Source of the DNA: Thiocystis violascens | GTDB lineage: Bacteria > Pseudomonadota > Gammaproteobacteria > Chromatiales > Chromatiaceae | Direction of reading: 5' to 3' | DNA: 64,000 nt | Assembly: GCA_020721065.1 (NCBI GenBank) | Contig: DYNM01000007.1 | Span: forward strand, 1 to 64,000 | Position numbers and translations under genes: made by a program | Shown here: in pieces, positions 17,801-26,146 of the stretch | Layout of the letters: every line of letters starts with the position of its first letter | Position numbering within the stretch: the stretch's first letter is position 1 | Notes under the pieces: model-generated | Database searches by the model: none | Seen by the model: only the letters and a program-made list of their open reading frames with translations | Told to the model about the DNA's origin: nothing

Positions 17801-18224
17801 AACCGCCCAATGAATAACCTTGATTGGCATTTGCGGCCACGCGCCAATCAGAACGATCAAGGTATTCATCAATTGAGCTGCTGACATCCACTAAAGTGCG
17901 ATGATCAACGCGCAATTTATGGCGTTGTTCACGATAAATAATATAAGCCCGCGCCGTGCTGAGATAATTGGCGCTAATTAACGTTTGCTCAACGACATCC
18001 TGAATACTTTCAACATCCGGCACCCGCCCCTCACCAAATCGGTGCGCCAGCACTTTAATAACCTGCGCTGTGAGCACTGCGACTTCATCTGCGCCAAATT
18101 CGCCGCTGGCTTGACCGGCACGACGCAGCGCCGACTCAATGCGAGTCGCATCAAAGGGCGTTTTCAGTCCATCGCGCTTGAGAATGTGCGGAGGTAACGC
18201 CAAAAAATCTGTCTGGGTTCCCAT
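14799..18224 (-). CDS. nrdD: Anaerobic ribonucleoside-triphosphate reductase catalytic chain with two inteins
   Basis: 1141 residues as translated. Start ATG 18224 (MGTQTDFLALPPHILKRDG) has AGAGGA 8 bases upstream. An ATP-cone domain at the N-terminus (ILKRDGLKTPFDATRIESALRRA) implies allosteric control by ATP/dATP. Class III motifs include GDFHIHDLDML, NVPSRWGCQ/TPFTNLTFDW, FPIPTYNIT, SSDMDPHMVRSMCCRL and GTQESPYYTNSSQLPV. Two insertions interrupt it and have intein ends; removing both leaves about 701 residues, a normal NrdD length. The C-terminus has CPKHGYIAGEHHFCPLC, a metal-binding pattern, but no glycyl-radical motif; that lies in the overlapping downstream gene. It makes dNTPs without oxygen. 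Likely control sites (NrdR box, FNR-like box) lie upstream. Confidence 0.95.
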   Translation of the reverse strand: MGTQTDFLALPPHILKRDGLKTPFDATRIESALRRAGQASGEFGADEVAVLTAQVIKVLAHRFGEGRVPDVESIQDVVEQTLISANYLSTARAYIIYREQRHKLRVDHRTLVDVSSSIDEYLDRSDWRVAANANQGYSLGGLILNTSGKMIANYWLNHVYPPEIGEAHREGDFHIHDLDMLAGYCAGWSLRTLLNEGLNGVPGKVEADPPKHMSSAIGQIVNFLGTLQNEWAGAQAFSSFDTYMAPFVRVDGLNYPQVKQAIQELIYNLNVPSRWGCQCVDEETECLTEHGWKRYDQITAGERIATFDWHNNCLEYLEPLGLKSYDFDGEMYVLRNRTQEQWITPGHKVLRKVFNSESRWVLEDIETVAQLKSPIVIPNAWETAATREIDDSLVMLIAWIVAEGNFDFSGGRRRVSLYQSTGNQKNTAEIEWLLQDLNLSWHEYEHTGTYANYPVCRYRLNKDASNFILSYLDSKCVPDLIRTLSVRQIRLFLETYVKGDGHIEENGRIRIYTNNQANLDVLQELCVLAGYGSTVYTRKDSGVHVLNIIRNRETYIQLITRRPYKGKVWCPTTRNGTFVARRHGKTFITGNTPFTNLTFDWVCPEDLRNQVPVIAGVEQPFTYGELQAEMDLINRAYIEVMTEGDAKGRIFTFPIPTYNITSDFPWEGKNTDLLFGMTAKYGLPYFCLEENTLLFTRQGIKAIKEVTLNDEVIGSDGHYKPVKNVIKTAHSTNITLTTENGCAIICSENHRFPTAAGLKQAADLSLNDTLVADNCALKITKIERRIEPTTMIDLEIDSEDHLFLLANGVLTHNSNFVSSDMDPHMVRSMCCRLRLDVSELLKRGNGLFGSAEQTGSLGVVTINCARLGFTHRGDERGLLARLDTLMELARNSLEIKRKLIQRHMDSGLFPYTKRYLGTLRNHFSTIGVNGVNEMIRNFTQDAEDITTVRGHQLACRLLDHVRSRMIEFQELTGSMYNLEATPAEGTTYRFAREDQKRFPNIIQAGTQESPYYTNSSQLPVGYTDDPFEALEMQETLQSKYTGGTVLHLYMSEQLSSADACKRLVRRALENFRLPYVTVTPVFSICPKHGYIAGEHHFCPLCDQELIARKQAEHNRAAPRLDLAVPIGTAKTGSSTSQGDCS
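15786..16166 (-). mobile_element. Intein 2 of NrdD, mini-intein without endonuclease
   Basis: 127 residues from Cys1 (CLEENTLLFTRQGIKAIKEV) to the terminal His-Asn (LLANGVLTHN), followed by Ser as the +1 residue. The host sequence rejoins as KYGLPYF-SNFVSSDMDP, a continuous NrdD motif. Block B is ENHRFPT and block F DHLFLLANG. At this length there is no room for a homing endonuclease, and no dodecapeptide is seen. It sits 16 residues before the conserved CCRL motif of the reductase, in the catalytic core. Confidence 0.93.
16452..17390 (-). mobile_element. Intein 1 of NrdD, with LAGLIDADG homing endonuclease
   Basis: 313 residues from Cys1 (CVDEETECLTEHGWKRYDQI, block A) to the terminal Asn (HGKTFITGN), followed by a Thr as the +1 extein residue. 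Without it the host reads SRWGCQ-TPFTNLTFDW, the unbroken NrdD motif, which fixes both boundaries. Block B-like TPGHKV lies near residue 68. Two endonuclease dodecapeptides are visible: LVMLIAWIVAEGNFDF and IRLFLETYVKGDGHIEE. Both keep an acidic residue (E and D), so the endonuclease may still be active. In-frame and without stops, it should splice itself out of the protein. Confidence 0.93.
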
Positions 18225-18312
18225 CGCGGTTCCTCTGGGTCTTGATTGCAGGTCGGGGAGCAAATGTCGGGGCAAAATGCGGTTGCGCTAAACGCTGGCA
18301 CAGAATGGTCAA

Positions 18313-18330
18313 ACCACTACATATAGTGGT
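18313..18330. promoter_or_regulatory. NrdR-box-like palindrome upstream of nrdD
   Basis: ACCACTACATATAGTGGT is a near-perfect palindrome and matches the shape of NrdR boxes (ACAC-TATAT-GTGT type) that repress ribonucleotide reductase operons. It is 89 bases before the nrdD start. NrdR boxes usually come in pairs about three helical turns apart; I do not see a convincing second copy. The rest of the 394-base gap between spoT and nrdD holds no gene. Confidence 0.65.
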
Positions 18331-18555
18331 TTACAAGTGTAGCGATAACTAGATGATGTGGATAGGGCAAAAAAGAGGGGGCGAAAACAGCGATAAAAAT
18401 GTCAGTAAAAGCATCCGCGCCGCAGAATTTTTCAACGACTTGTCACTTGTTCTTAACCTGATTTTTTAGGTGCGCGATTTGGCACAAGAGGCTTGATTTC
18501 ACAAAATTTTCACGCTGCTGCACTTCAATGGTGCAGATTACGAAATGCCAATTTC

Positions 18556-18569
18556 TTGACCTGAGTCAA
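18556..18569. promoter_or_regulatory. FNR/Anr-like site between spoT and nrdD
   Basis: TTGACCTGAGTCAA is a perfect TTGAC-N4-GTCAA inverted repeat, close to the FNR consensus TTGAT-N4-ATCAA. It lies 50 bases past the spoT stop and about 330 bases before nrdD on the transcribed side. It fits oxygen control of an anaerobic reductase, though the implied leader would be long. Confidence 0.4.
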
Positions 18570-18618
18570 TAAACCAGCACAAATCGCTTGCATTGCCGCG
18601 TAGGTCGCTGGAGAGCGG

Positions 18619-20829
18619 TCAGGAGCGCGTGATGCGCACGATGCGAGTAATGAGCGGAATCTGGCGCAATCGCCGCATGATGCGGGCAAGATGTTGGCGA
18701 TTTTTCACCACGAGCAGAAATTCAAGATCAGTCGTCATCCCATCTTTTTCACGCGACACGACGTTTTCAATGTTCGAGCCTTGCTCCGCAATCGCGCCCG
18801 CCACCACCGCCAGCGCCCCACGCCGATTGCCGATTTCCACCCGAATCTCAGTCGGATAGTCGCCAACTGCGTCTTCAGACCAACGCACATCAAGACGTTG
18901 ATCACGTTTGGCATCCAAACCGCCCAAGTTCCGGCATTCCGCCCGATGTACCACGATGCCGCGTCCGGGACTGAACAGCGCCCGGATGTCATCACCCGGA
19001 ATCGGGCGACAACACCGCGCAAAGTTGACGACCATCCCCTCGCTGCCTTGAATCGCCAGTTGATGCGGTTGCTGCTCCGCTGCTTTGGTTTCCAGCATGT
19101 CGTTATCAACTAGCCGCCGCGCCACCAAAGCCGCCAGTCGATTGCCTAAACCAATTTCGTTGAGCAAATCATCCACACTGGTCAAATGAGTGTCTTCCAA
19201 ATACGCTGCCAATCGTTCCAGATTAAGATGCTCAAGATCGGTTTTGAATGCTGCGAGTTCCGCGTTGAGCAGGCGCTGCCCAAACTGATGCGCCTCAAGC
19301 TGCTGCACATTTTTGAGATAACCGCGAATGTTCATTCGCGCTTTAGCCGTCACTACAAAATTAATCCAACTCGGATTGGGCGATTTACCCGGCGCGGTGA
19401 TGATTTCCACCGTCTGCCCGTTGCGCAGCACCGTGTTGAGATTCGCCATGCGTCGATCAATCAGCGCGTGAACGCAGCGATTACCCACATCCGAATGAAT
19501 CGCATAAGCAAAATCAACCACCGTTGCGCCGCGTTTGAGCGTCAAAATTCGCCCTTTTGGTGTAAAAACGTAAACCTCGCCGGGAAATAAATCGACTTTA
19601 ACGTGCTCTAAAAATTCAACTGAATTACCCGCCTCACGCTGCATTTCCAATAAATTTTGCAGCCAATCGGCTGCCAATGCAGTGGGATTAACGGAAGTTT
19701 GTACTCCAGTTTTATACATCCAATGCGCTGCGATACCGGATTCCGCGATGCGCTGCATATCTTCTGAACGAATCTGGATTTCAATCTGCACGCCCTGCGG
19801 CCCAACCAGCACCGTATGCAGCGATTGATAGCCGTTGGCTTTAGGAATGGCGATGTAATCCTTAAATCGCCCCGGCACCGGTTTATAAAGGTTATGCACC
19901 AGCCCCAGCACCCGATAACAGGTGTCCACTCGATCCACTGTCACGCGAAACGCAAACATGTCGGCAACATCGGCAAACCGCCGCCGTTTCGTGCGCATCT
20001 TGTTATAAATACCGTAAAGATGTTTACGGCGTCCCTCCACCCGTCCAGCGATGTCTTCCTGTTGCAACGCCCGTTTCAGCGCCGTTTCCACCGTGCCAAC
20101 CACTTCTAAACGTGCGCCAGCCAGCTTATGTAACGACCGCTGCAATACGCGCCGCCGCCACGGCCAATAATGCAGAAATCCCAACTCTTCTAGCTCCACT
20201 CGCACCCAATTGATGCCTAACCGATTAGCGATGGGCGCAAAAATGTCGAGCGTTTCGCGGGAAATACGGCGACACGCTTCGGGACTCATCGACTCCAACG
20301 TGCGCATATTGTGCAAACGATCAGCGAGTTTAATGAGAATCACCCGAATATCTCGCGTCATCGCCAGCAACATTTTGCGCAAACTCGCCGCCTGCGCTTC
20401 TGCCCGTGATTGAAAGTCGATTTGATTCAGTTTGCTAACGCCATCAACCAATTCGGCGACATCCTCGCCAAACAATTCCGCCATCTGTTCTTTTGCAATT
20501 GCGGTATCTTCCAATACATCGTGCAAAAATGCCGCAATTAAACAACGATAATCCATCCGCATTTCCGCCAGAATGCGCACCACCGCCAGCGGATGATAAA
20601 TATATGGCTCCCCGGATTTGCGCGTTTGTCCTAAATGCGCCTCCGCTCCAAATAAATAAGCGCGATAACATTCACGCACTTGTTCAACTGGCAAATAATT
20701 ATCGAGATACGCGCATAAATCGCTAATGAGATAGCGTTGTGCCTGTTCTGGTGGCGTTAATACGGTCTTGCTGTCCGTTATCAGCGCAACAGCGGTATTA
20801 GAATCGGATGCGGTGATAGCGGACGACAT
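18619..20829 (-). CDS. spoT: Bifunctional (p)ppGpp synthetase/hydrolase SpoT
   Basis: 736 residues. The N-terminal HD hydrolase domain is intact: YIYHPLAVVRILAEM, then AAFLHDVLEDT with the HD pair. The synthetase domain shows RPGRFKDYIAIPKANGYQSLHTVLVGP (written PVPGRFKDYIAIPKA here) and VEIQIRSEDMQRIAE-like IEIQIRSEDMQRIAESGIAAHW. TGS (VYVFTPKGRILTLKRGATVVDFAYAIH) and a C-terminal ACT domain follow. Both activities should be present, and the intact HD motif argues for SpoT over RelA. The neighbour order gmk-rpoZ-spoT is the classic gammaproteobacterial one. It balances ppGpp levels during nutrient stress. Confidence 0.96.
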   Translation of the reverse strand: MSSAITASDSNTAVALITDSKTVLTPPEQAQRYLISDLCAYLDNYLPVEQVRECYRAYLFGAEAHLGQTRKSGEPYIYHPLAVVRILAEMRMDYRCLIAAFLHDVLEDTAIAKEQMAELFGEDVAELVDGVSKLNQIDFQSRAEAQAASLRKMLLAMTRDIRVILIKLADRLHNMRTLESMSPEACRRISRETLDIFAPIANRLGINWVRVELEELGFLHYWPWRRRVLQRSLHKLAGARLEVVGTVETALKRALQQEDIAGRVEGRRKHLYGIYNKMRTKRRRFADVADMFAFRVTVDRVDTCYRVLGLVHNLYKPVPGRFKDYIAIPKANGYQSLHTVLVGPQGVQIEIQIRSEDMQRIAESGIAAHWMYKTGVQTSVNPTALAADWLQNLLEMQREAGNSVEFLEHVKVDLFPGEVYVFTPKGRILTLKRGATVVDFAYAIHSDVGNRCVHALIDRRMANLNTVLRNGQTVEIITAPGKSPNPSWINFVVTAKARMNIRGYLKNVQQLEAHQFGQRLLNAELAAFKTDLEHLNLERLAAYLEDTHLTSVDDLLNEIGLGNRLAALVARRLVDNDMLETKAAEQQPHQLAIQGSEGMVVNFARCCRPIPGDDIRALFSPGRGIVVHRAECRNLGGLDAKRDQRLDVRWSEDAVGDYPTEIRVEIGNRRGALAVVAGAIAEQGSNIENVVSREKDGMTTDLEFLLVVKNRQHLARIMRRLRQIPLITRIVRITRS

Positions 20830-20987
20830 ACGGTAAGTACCTATTTTTTATAACGTTTAGGAGTCACACACTTGCAAAAACACGCGATGGTTTGACTCAT
20901 CAATTATCAGTAATCGGTGACAACGACATTTTTTACTGACAACTTTTGCAACTGCGTGATTCCGGTTTACATCAATCAAAACAGTGA

Positions 20988-21293
20988 TCAGGATTTTTTA
21001 TGCGATGGCAGCGGCAAATCATCCGGTGGTTCTGGCTTAAAACTGGTCGCCAGCGCCAATTGTTGCGCCGCCGCCGTTTCATCAATTTCCCGCTGCGCTG
21101 CCATTACCATCGCATTGGAAATATAACCCGCCGCAATTTCTCGCAGCGCCATCACCGTCGGTTTATCGTTCGCCCACGGCAGCAGCGGTTCAACTCGATT
21201 GGATAATTGCCGCGCCCGTTTGGTCGCCAACAGCACCAAATCAAAACGGTTATCAACGTGCTTCAAACAATCTTCAACGGTAATTCTTGCCAT
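20988..21293 (-). CDS. rpoZ: DNA-directed RNA polymerase omega subunit
   Basis: 101 residues from [30 protein letters not shown], the conserved omega N-terminus; an upstream in-frame ATG at 21317 is less likely. AGGA lies before the chosen [19 protein letters not shown] completes the family core. The C-terminal tail is slightly longer than in E. coli (91 residues). Omega helps assemble beta' into RNA polymerase and contributes to ppGpp binding, which fits its place between gmk and spoT. It starts 20 bases after the gmk stop. Confidence 0.96.
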   Translation of the reverse strand: MARITVEDCLKHVDNRFDLVLLATKRARQLSNRVEPLLPWANDKPTVMALREIAAGYISNAMVMAAQREIDETAAAQQLALATSFKPEPPDDLPLPSHKKS

Positions 21294-21313
21294 TTCAAAA
21301 CATCCTGAATGAT

Positions 21314-21919
21314 TCAATCTGTGAATAAAGCGGTTAAATGCGAATGCTGGTGCGTCAACCGCAATCGTTCAGCCGTCACAATTGCTGACAATTGTTGGAG
21401 TGCGGTTTCAAATTCATCATTGACCACCACATAATCATATTCCACATAATGCGTGAGATCGGAACGCGCCTGCGCCATGCGTTGCGCAATGACTGCCGCA
21501 CTATCGGTAGCGCGACCACGCAAGCGCCGTTCTAATTCCGCCACATTCGGCGGCACTACAAAAATGCCAATTGCTGTCGGAAATCGTTGCCGCACTTGCT
21601 GTGCGCCTTGCCAATCAATTTCCAATACCAAATCGCGTCCCGCCGCTAAACAAGCGCGGACATCCGCAGCGCGAGTGCCGTAATAATTACCGAACACTTC
21701 GGCGAATTCTAAAAACGCGCCGTCAGCAACTGCTTGTTGAAACGCAGTGGGCGTTAAAAAGTGATAATGAATGCCATCAGTTTCACCATCACGTTGTAAG
21801 CGCGTGGTGCAGGAAGTTGATAACGCCAACGTTGTATCCTGCGCCAGCAATGCTTTAATTAAACTCGTTTTCCCCGCGCCAGAAGGTGCGGAAATAATCA
21901 ATAACAAACCATCATTCAT
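21314..21919 (-). CDS. gmk: Guanylate kinase
   Basis: 201 residues, a usual length. The P-loop is [11 protein letters not shown] at residues 10-20. The GMP-binding region has [23 protein letters not shown], where the common SxTTRxPRxGE is slightly changed (TTRLQRDGE). [21 protein letters not shown] and [16 protein letters not shown] follow. It converts GMP to GDP with ATP. It lies 9 bases after yicC and 20 bases before rpoZ, so it is part of a yicC-gmk-rpoZ-spoT run. Confidence 0.97.
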   Translation of the reverse strand: MNDGLLLIISAPSGAGKTSLIKALLAQDTTLALSTSCTTRLQRDGETDGIHYHFLTPTAFQQAVADGAFLEFAEVFGNYYGTRAADVRACLAAGRDLVLEIDWQGAQQVRQRFPTAIGIFVVPPNVAELERRLRGRATDSAAVIAQRMAQARSDLTHYVEYDYVVVNDEFETALQQLSAIVTAERLRLTHQHSHLTALFTD

Positions 21920-21928
21920 CGGCGTGAT

Positions 21929-22795
21929 CTATTCCAGATTTTGAATTTGTTCGCGCAATTGCTCAATCAACACTTTCATTTCAATTGCTTCTCGCGTTAC
22001 TGCCACATCAGCAGATTTAGAGCCGAGCGTATTCGCTTCCCGATTCAATTCCTGCATTAAAAAATCCAAGCGCCGCCCCACTGGCTCAGTGCGCGTCAAC
22101 ACCTCGCGCACTTCGGCAACATGCGCCTCCAGCCGATCCATTTCTTCATCGACATCGAGCTTGGCAGCCAGCAGCGACAATTCCTGCTCCAGTCGCTGCG
22201 GGTCGAGTTCAGCGCGTAATTCGACGAGTCGATCCGCCAGCCGTTTGCGCACGTTGGCGAGCACCTCCGGCATCTGCACCCGCACCCGCGTCACGCTGTC
22301 TTGCAAACGGTCGCAGCGTTCACGCAGCAGCACTTCCAGCCGTGCTCCTTCACGTTCGCGGGTCGCCAACAAGGTGTCCAATGCGACCTCCAGCAGTTCC
22401 AACGCCGCTGTCGTCAATTGATCGACATTGATTTCCTGTTGTTGCAATACGCCAGGCCAGCGCAGCACTTCAAATGGAGCAGGTTCGGCACCGCGCCCAA
22501 TCAAATGACCGACTTCCTGATTGGCAGCCAGCAATTGTTCTACAAAGGCGTGGTTAATCCGTAAGGTGCCGACTGCGCCCACTGCCGGGACGTAGCGCAG
22601 GCTGCAATCCACTTTGCCGCGTTGTAAACGGGCAGCAAGGCGGGTGCGCACCGCGACATCTAAGCTGCGTAATTCTTCTGGCAGGCGCAGATGCGGTTCC
22701 AGATAACGGTGATTGACGGTGCGCAGTTCCCAAGTGAGTTCGCCAAACTCACCATTGCGGGTTTCACGGGCAAAGGCGGTCATACTTTTAATCAT
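21929..22795 (-). CDS. yicC: YicC family endoribonuclease-like protein
   Basis: 288 residues starting MIKSMTAFARETRNGEFG, the family hallmark, with WELRTVNHRYLEPHLRLPEELR and the C-terminal HVAEVREVLTRTEPVGRRLDFLMQELNREANTLGSKSADVAVTREAIEMKVLIEQLREQIQNLE. The last stretch is the YicC/DUF1732 signature. Relatives cut or promote decay of small RNAs. The central part is a long Arg/Glu/Leu-rich coiled-coil region. It heads the minus-strand run toward gmk and is divergent from the kinase gene. Confidence 0.95.
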   Translation of the reverse strand: MIKSMTAFARETRNGEFGELTWELRTVNHRYLEPHLRLPEELRSLDVAVRTRLAARLQRGKVDCSLRYVPAVGAVGTLRINHAFVEQLLAANQEVGHLIGRGAEPAPFEVLRWPGVLQQQEINVDQLTTAALELLEVALDTLLATREREGARLEVLLRERCDRLQDSVTRVRVQMPEVLANVRKRLADRLVELRAELDPQRLEQELSLLAAKLDVDEEMDRLEAHVAEVREVLTRTEPVGRRLDFLMQELNREANTLGSKSADVAVTREAIEMKVLIEQLREQIQNLE

Positions 22796-22922
22796 GGTGG
22801 TTCAATGAGGTCTCGAAGCGGGTGAAAAAGCAAATGCGCAGCGGGGTTATCCGAGCGCACGAAGGCGGTATTATAACGGGCGAATTTCACCCGCGTTTCC
22901 TCGGACAATAGCAACTGCACTC

Positions 22923-23849
22923 ATGGCCAGCGACCGCGAGACTCTCCCCCCCGGCACCCCCGTTGGCGCGTATCGCGTCATCAAGCAGATTGCGAAAGGG
23001 GGTTTTAGTCTCATCTATTTGGCGACCGATGAAGACAGCGGTGAAGAGGTCGTCATCAAAGAATACATGCCGAATAAAATTGCGCGGCGTGATCATTTAT
23101 TGCGGGTCATCCCGATTAAATTTGATTACACCGAAAACTTTTATTACGGCAAAAAACTCTTTTTTCAAGAAGTAAAAGCCTTGGCGCTGTTGCGACATCC
23201 GAATATCGTGCGGGTATTGTCGTTTATTTTGGCGTATGACACCGGTTATTTAGTCATGCCCAATGAGCGCGGGCGCAATCTCGCCACCTATTTGCAAGAG
23301 CGCAAAGGGAGTTTGAGCACCACTTCTATTTTGGAGATTTTCATTCCGATTCTGGATGCGCTGGCGCTGCTGCATCATCACGGCATGGTTCATCTCGATG
23401 TCAAGCCCGGCAACATTCATCTCCGGCACGGGCAGCAACCGTTGCTGCTTGATCTGGGCGCAGTGCAGCCGCTCAATCGGGAGCGTTCTCGCGGTGGACA
23501 GGTCATCACCGCCGGGTTTTCGCCCGTGGAGCAGTATTTTCAAGCCGGGCAACTCGGCCCTTGGACGGATGTGTACGCAGTCGGGGCCAGCATCCGCAAT
23601 TGCATGGACGGGCGCACGCCCATTCCCGCTCCCGAACGACAAAAGTTAGACCTGTTGGTGCCGGCGCAACAGGCATTAAAAGGACGTTATCCACCGTTTT
23701 TGTTAGCCGCCGCCGATTGGGCGATGCAAATGGACCCGGCGCAGCGTCCGCAAGATGCCGCCGCGTTATTGGCGGTGCTGGCAAAACACGTTGATGACTC
23801 GCCGCGCTCACGTTTCAGCGAACTTCCCTCATCACAACAATTTAACTGA
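22923..23849 (+). CDS. Serine/threonine protein kinase, eukaryotic-like
   Basis: 308 residues, essentially one kinase domain without a membrane helix. The glycine loop is [12 protein letters not shown] and the ATP lysine is in [10 protein letters not shown]. The catalytic loop is [11 protein letters not shown], so the usual HRD is HLD. The metal-binding loop is [10 protein letters not shown], so DFG is [29 protein letters not shown] is the activation/APE-type region (PVEQY replaces APE). It is probably active because D, K, N and the metal D are kept. No partner phosphatase gene lies beside it. Substrate unknown. Confidence 0.88.
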   Translation: MASDRETLPPGTPVGAYRVIKQIAKGGFSLIYLATDEDSGEEVVIKEYMPNKIARRDHLLRVIPIKFDYTENFYYGKKLFFQEVKALALLRHPNIVRVLSFILAYDTGYLVMPNERGRNLATYLQERKGSLSTTSILEIFIPILDALALLHHHGMVHLDVKPGNIHLRHGQQPLLLDLGAVQPLNRERSRGGQVITAGFSPVEQYFQAGQLGPWTDVYAVGASIRNCMDGRTPIPAPERQKLDLLVPAQQALKGRYPPFLLAAADWAMQMDPAQRPQDAAALLAVLAKHVDDSPRSRFSELPSSQQFN

Positions 23850-23890
23850 TCGCTTCAACTGAAATGACCCACGCACATTTAAGGATTCCA

Positions 23891-24607
23891 ATGCGACCTT
23901 CCCACCGCCAGCCCGACGAACTGCGTCCGCTCCGTTTCACCCGCCACTTCACCCGCCACGCCGAAGGTTCGGTGTTAATTGAATGTGGCGACACTCGCGT
24001 TTTATGTACTGCCAGCGTAGATAACCAGATTCCGCCGTTTTTGCGCGGGCAAGGTAAAGGCTGGATCACGGCTGAATATGGCATGTTGCCCCGCGCCACT
24101 GACCAACGCTCGCCCCGCGAAGCGGCAAAAGGTAAACAAAGCGGGCGGACGTTGGAAATTCAGCGCCTGATTGGACGCTCCCTCCGCGCCGCTGTTGATT
24201 TAACCGCGCTGGGTGAACGGTCGATCACGCTGGATTGTGACGTGTTGCAAGCCGACGGCGGCACCCGCACTGCGTCAATTACCGGCGCGTGGCTGGCGCT
24301 GCGCGATGCGTTGAACGGTTTGATTAAAAAAGGAGAATTGGCAACTGATCCGCTGCACACGCAGATTGCGGCAGTGTCAGTCGGGATTTATCAGGGCGAG
24401 CCAGTGCTTGATCTGGATTACGCCGAAGACAGCGGCGCTGAGACAGATATGAATATCGTCATGGATGAGCACGGGCGCTTCATTGAAATTCAAGGCACGG
24501 CAGAAGGGGTGCCATTTCGTCGTGAGGAATTGGACGCGCTGCTGGCGCTGGGCACGGCGGGAATTCGCCAATTACAAGCGGCGCAATTGGCAGCACTGGC
24601 GAGTTGA
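23891..24607 (+). CDS. rph: Ribonuclease PH
   Basis: 238 residues from ATG 23891 with AAGGA before it; the same length as E. coli RNase PH. Motifs are [39 protein letters not shown], the phosphate-binding [19 protein letters not shown], and [24 protein letters not shown]. It trims tRNA 3' ends phosphorolytically as a hexamer. It precedes rdgB by 19 bases, a conserved gammaproteobacterial pair. Confidence 0.97.
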   Translation: MRPSHRQPDELRPLRFTRHFTRHAEGSVLIECGDTRVLCTASVDNQIPPFLRGQGKGWITAEYGMLPRATDQRSPREAAKGKQSGRTLEIQRLIGRSLRAAVDLTALGERSITLDCDVLQADGGTRTASITGAWLALRDALNGLIKKGELATDPLHTQIAAVSVGIYQGEPVLDLDYAEDSGAETDMNIVMDEHGRFIEIQGTAEGVPFRREELDALLALGTAGIRQLQAAQLAALAS

Positions 24608-24626
24608 GACGAGCGAGACATTCAAT

Positions 24627-25235
24627 ATGAAACAAGGACTTCAACACACCATCGTGCTGGCCAGCAACAATGCCGGCAAGGTGCGCGAGATCGGGCAATT
24701 GCTGATTGGGGCGCAGTTGCGCGTGGTGCCACAAGCGGAGTTTGGCGTGACTGACGTGGCGGAAACCGGTTTGACCTTCGTTGAAAACGCACTCATCAAA
24801 GCCCGTCACGCCGCGCAAATCAGCGGCTTGGCGGCAATTGCGGATGATTCGGGGCTTGAAGTAGACGCGCTGCACGGTGCGCCGGGGATTTATTCGGCGC
24901 GTTATGCTGGCGCGGGATCGAGCGATGAAGCCAATGTAATCAAGCTGTTAGCGGATTTAACCGACGTTGCTGAAGCGGAGCGGACGGCGCGATTTCAATG
25001 CGTGGTGGTGTATTTGCGCCACGCTGCCGATCCGACGCCGTTGATTTGTCACGGCACTTGGGAAGGGCGCATTTTGACGGCTCCGCGTGGTGACAACGGT
25101 TTTGGTTATGACCCGATTTTTTGGGTGCCGACTCACCAGTGCAGCTCGGCGGAACTTGCGCCGGAGGTGAAAAACCAACTCAGTCATCGCGGACAAGCAC
25201 TGCGCCAATTGCAGGTTAGTTTCCAACACGGTTGA
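24627..25235 (+). CDS. rdgB: XTP/dITP diphosphatase (HAM1 family)
   Basis: 202 residues from ATG 24627 ([26 protein letters not shown]). Motifs are [57 protein letters not shown], and [14 protein letters not shown]. All are typical of enzymes that hydrolyse non-canonical purine nucleotides such as dITP and XTP. It follows rph closely; the reading frame is open upstream into rph but the chosen start matches the family. Confidence 0.97.
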   Translation: MKQGLQHTIVLASNNAGKVREIGQLLIGAQLRVVPQAEFGVTDVAETGLTFVENALIKARHAAQISGLAAIADDSGLEVDALHGAPGIYSARYAGAGSSDEANVIKLLADLTDVAEAERTARFQCVVVYLRHAADPTPLICHGTWEGRILTAPRGDNGFGYDPIFWVPTHQCSSAELAPEVKNQLSHRGQALRQLQVSFQHG

Positions 25236-25319
25236 GCGCCCGGCGGCAATCTGCCTCGCCTGAGCTAACCGCGCTATATTCGCAGCCCTATTGTTAGTTT
25301 TTGTAGCGGAGATGATGTG

Positions 25320-26144
25320 ATGACCACAGCCAGAATTGCGTTTATCGGTGGCGGCAATATGGCCACCAGTTTGATTGCCGGCTTGATCGCCGATGGTCAT
25401 GCGTTGCCGAGTATTCAGGTCGCTGATCCGAGTCAGGAACGGCGCGAAAGTGTGCAGGCCAATTTTGGGGTACGCGCTTTTGCCGATAACACGGCGGCGT
25501 TGGCGGGTGCGGAAGTGCTGGTGCTGTGCGTCAAACCACAGCAGGCAGCGCCGGTGTGCCGCGAGTTGGCGGCGGCGGTGCAAGACAGTAAACCGTTGAT
25601 TATTTCGGTGATGGCGGGCGTGACCGAACAAGCGTTGCAACAGTGGTTTGGCGCGGCGCTGCCGGTGGTGCGAGCGATGCCGAATACGCCAGCGATGGTG
25701 CAAACCGGCGCGATTGGGTTACACGCCAGCGCGGAGGTGGATGCTGAGGGACGCAATCGGGCGGAAACGATTTTGCGAGCGGTCGGCTTGATTCGCTGGG
25801 TGACGGAAGAGGCGCAAATTGACGCGGTGACGGCGATTTCCGGCAGTGGACCGGCGTATTTCTTTTTATTGATGGAAGCACTGGAAACGGCGGGTGCTGC
25901 TTTGGGTTTGGACGCGCAAACTGCCCGCTTGCTGACGATTCAAACCGCGCTGGGAGCGGCAAAAATGGCGATGGAACATGCCGCTTCACCGGCGCGATTG
26001 CGCGAACAAGTCACCTCACCGGGTGGCACCACAGAACAGGCGCTGGCAGTGTTTCAAGAAGCTGATTTTGCAGCACTGGTTGCACGGGCAACGCGGGCGG
26101 CACGGGATCGGGCGGCTGAATTATCACAAACTTTGGTGAATTAA
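25320..26144 (+). CDS. proC: Pyrroline-5-carboxylate reductase
   Basis: 274 residues from ATG 25320; a GTG directly before it is in frame. The Rossmann start is IAFIGGGNMATSLIAGLIADG. Further motifs are VLCVKPQQ, VVRAMPNTPAMVQTGAIGL, and the C-terminal signature AISGSGPAYFFLLMEALETAGAALGL with REQVTSPGGTTEQAL. It reduces pyrroline-5-carboxylate to proline with NAD(P)H. It runs into yggT after 2 bases, as in many gammaproteobacteria. Confidence 0.97.
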   Translation: MTTARIAFIGGGNMATSLIAGLIADGHALPSIQVADPSQERRESVQANFGVRAFADNTAALAGAEVLVLCVKPQQAAPVCRELAAAVQDSKPLIISVMAGVTEQALQQWFGAALPVVRAMPNTPAMVQTGAIGLHASAEVDAEGRNRAETILRAVGLIRWVTEEAQIDAVTAISGSGPAYFFLLMEALETAGAALGLDAQTARLLTIQTALGAAKMAMEHAASPARLREQVTSPGGTTEQALAVFQEADFAALVARATRAARDRAAELSQTLVN

Positions 26145-26146
26145 CG

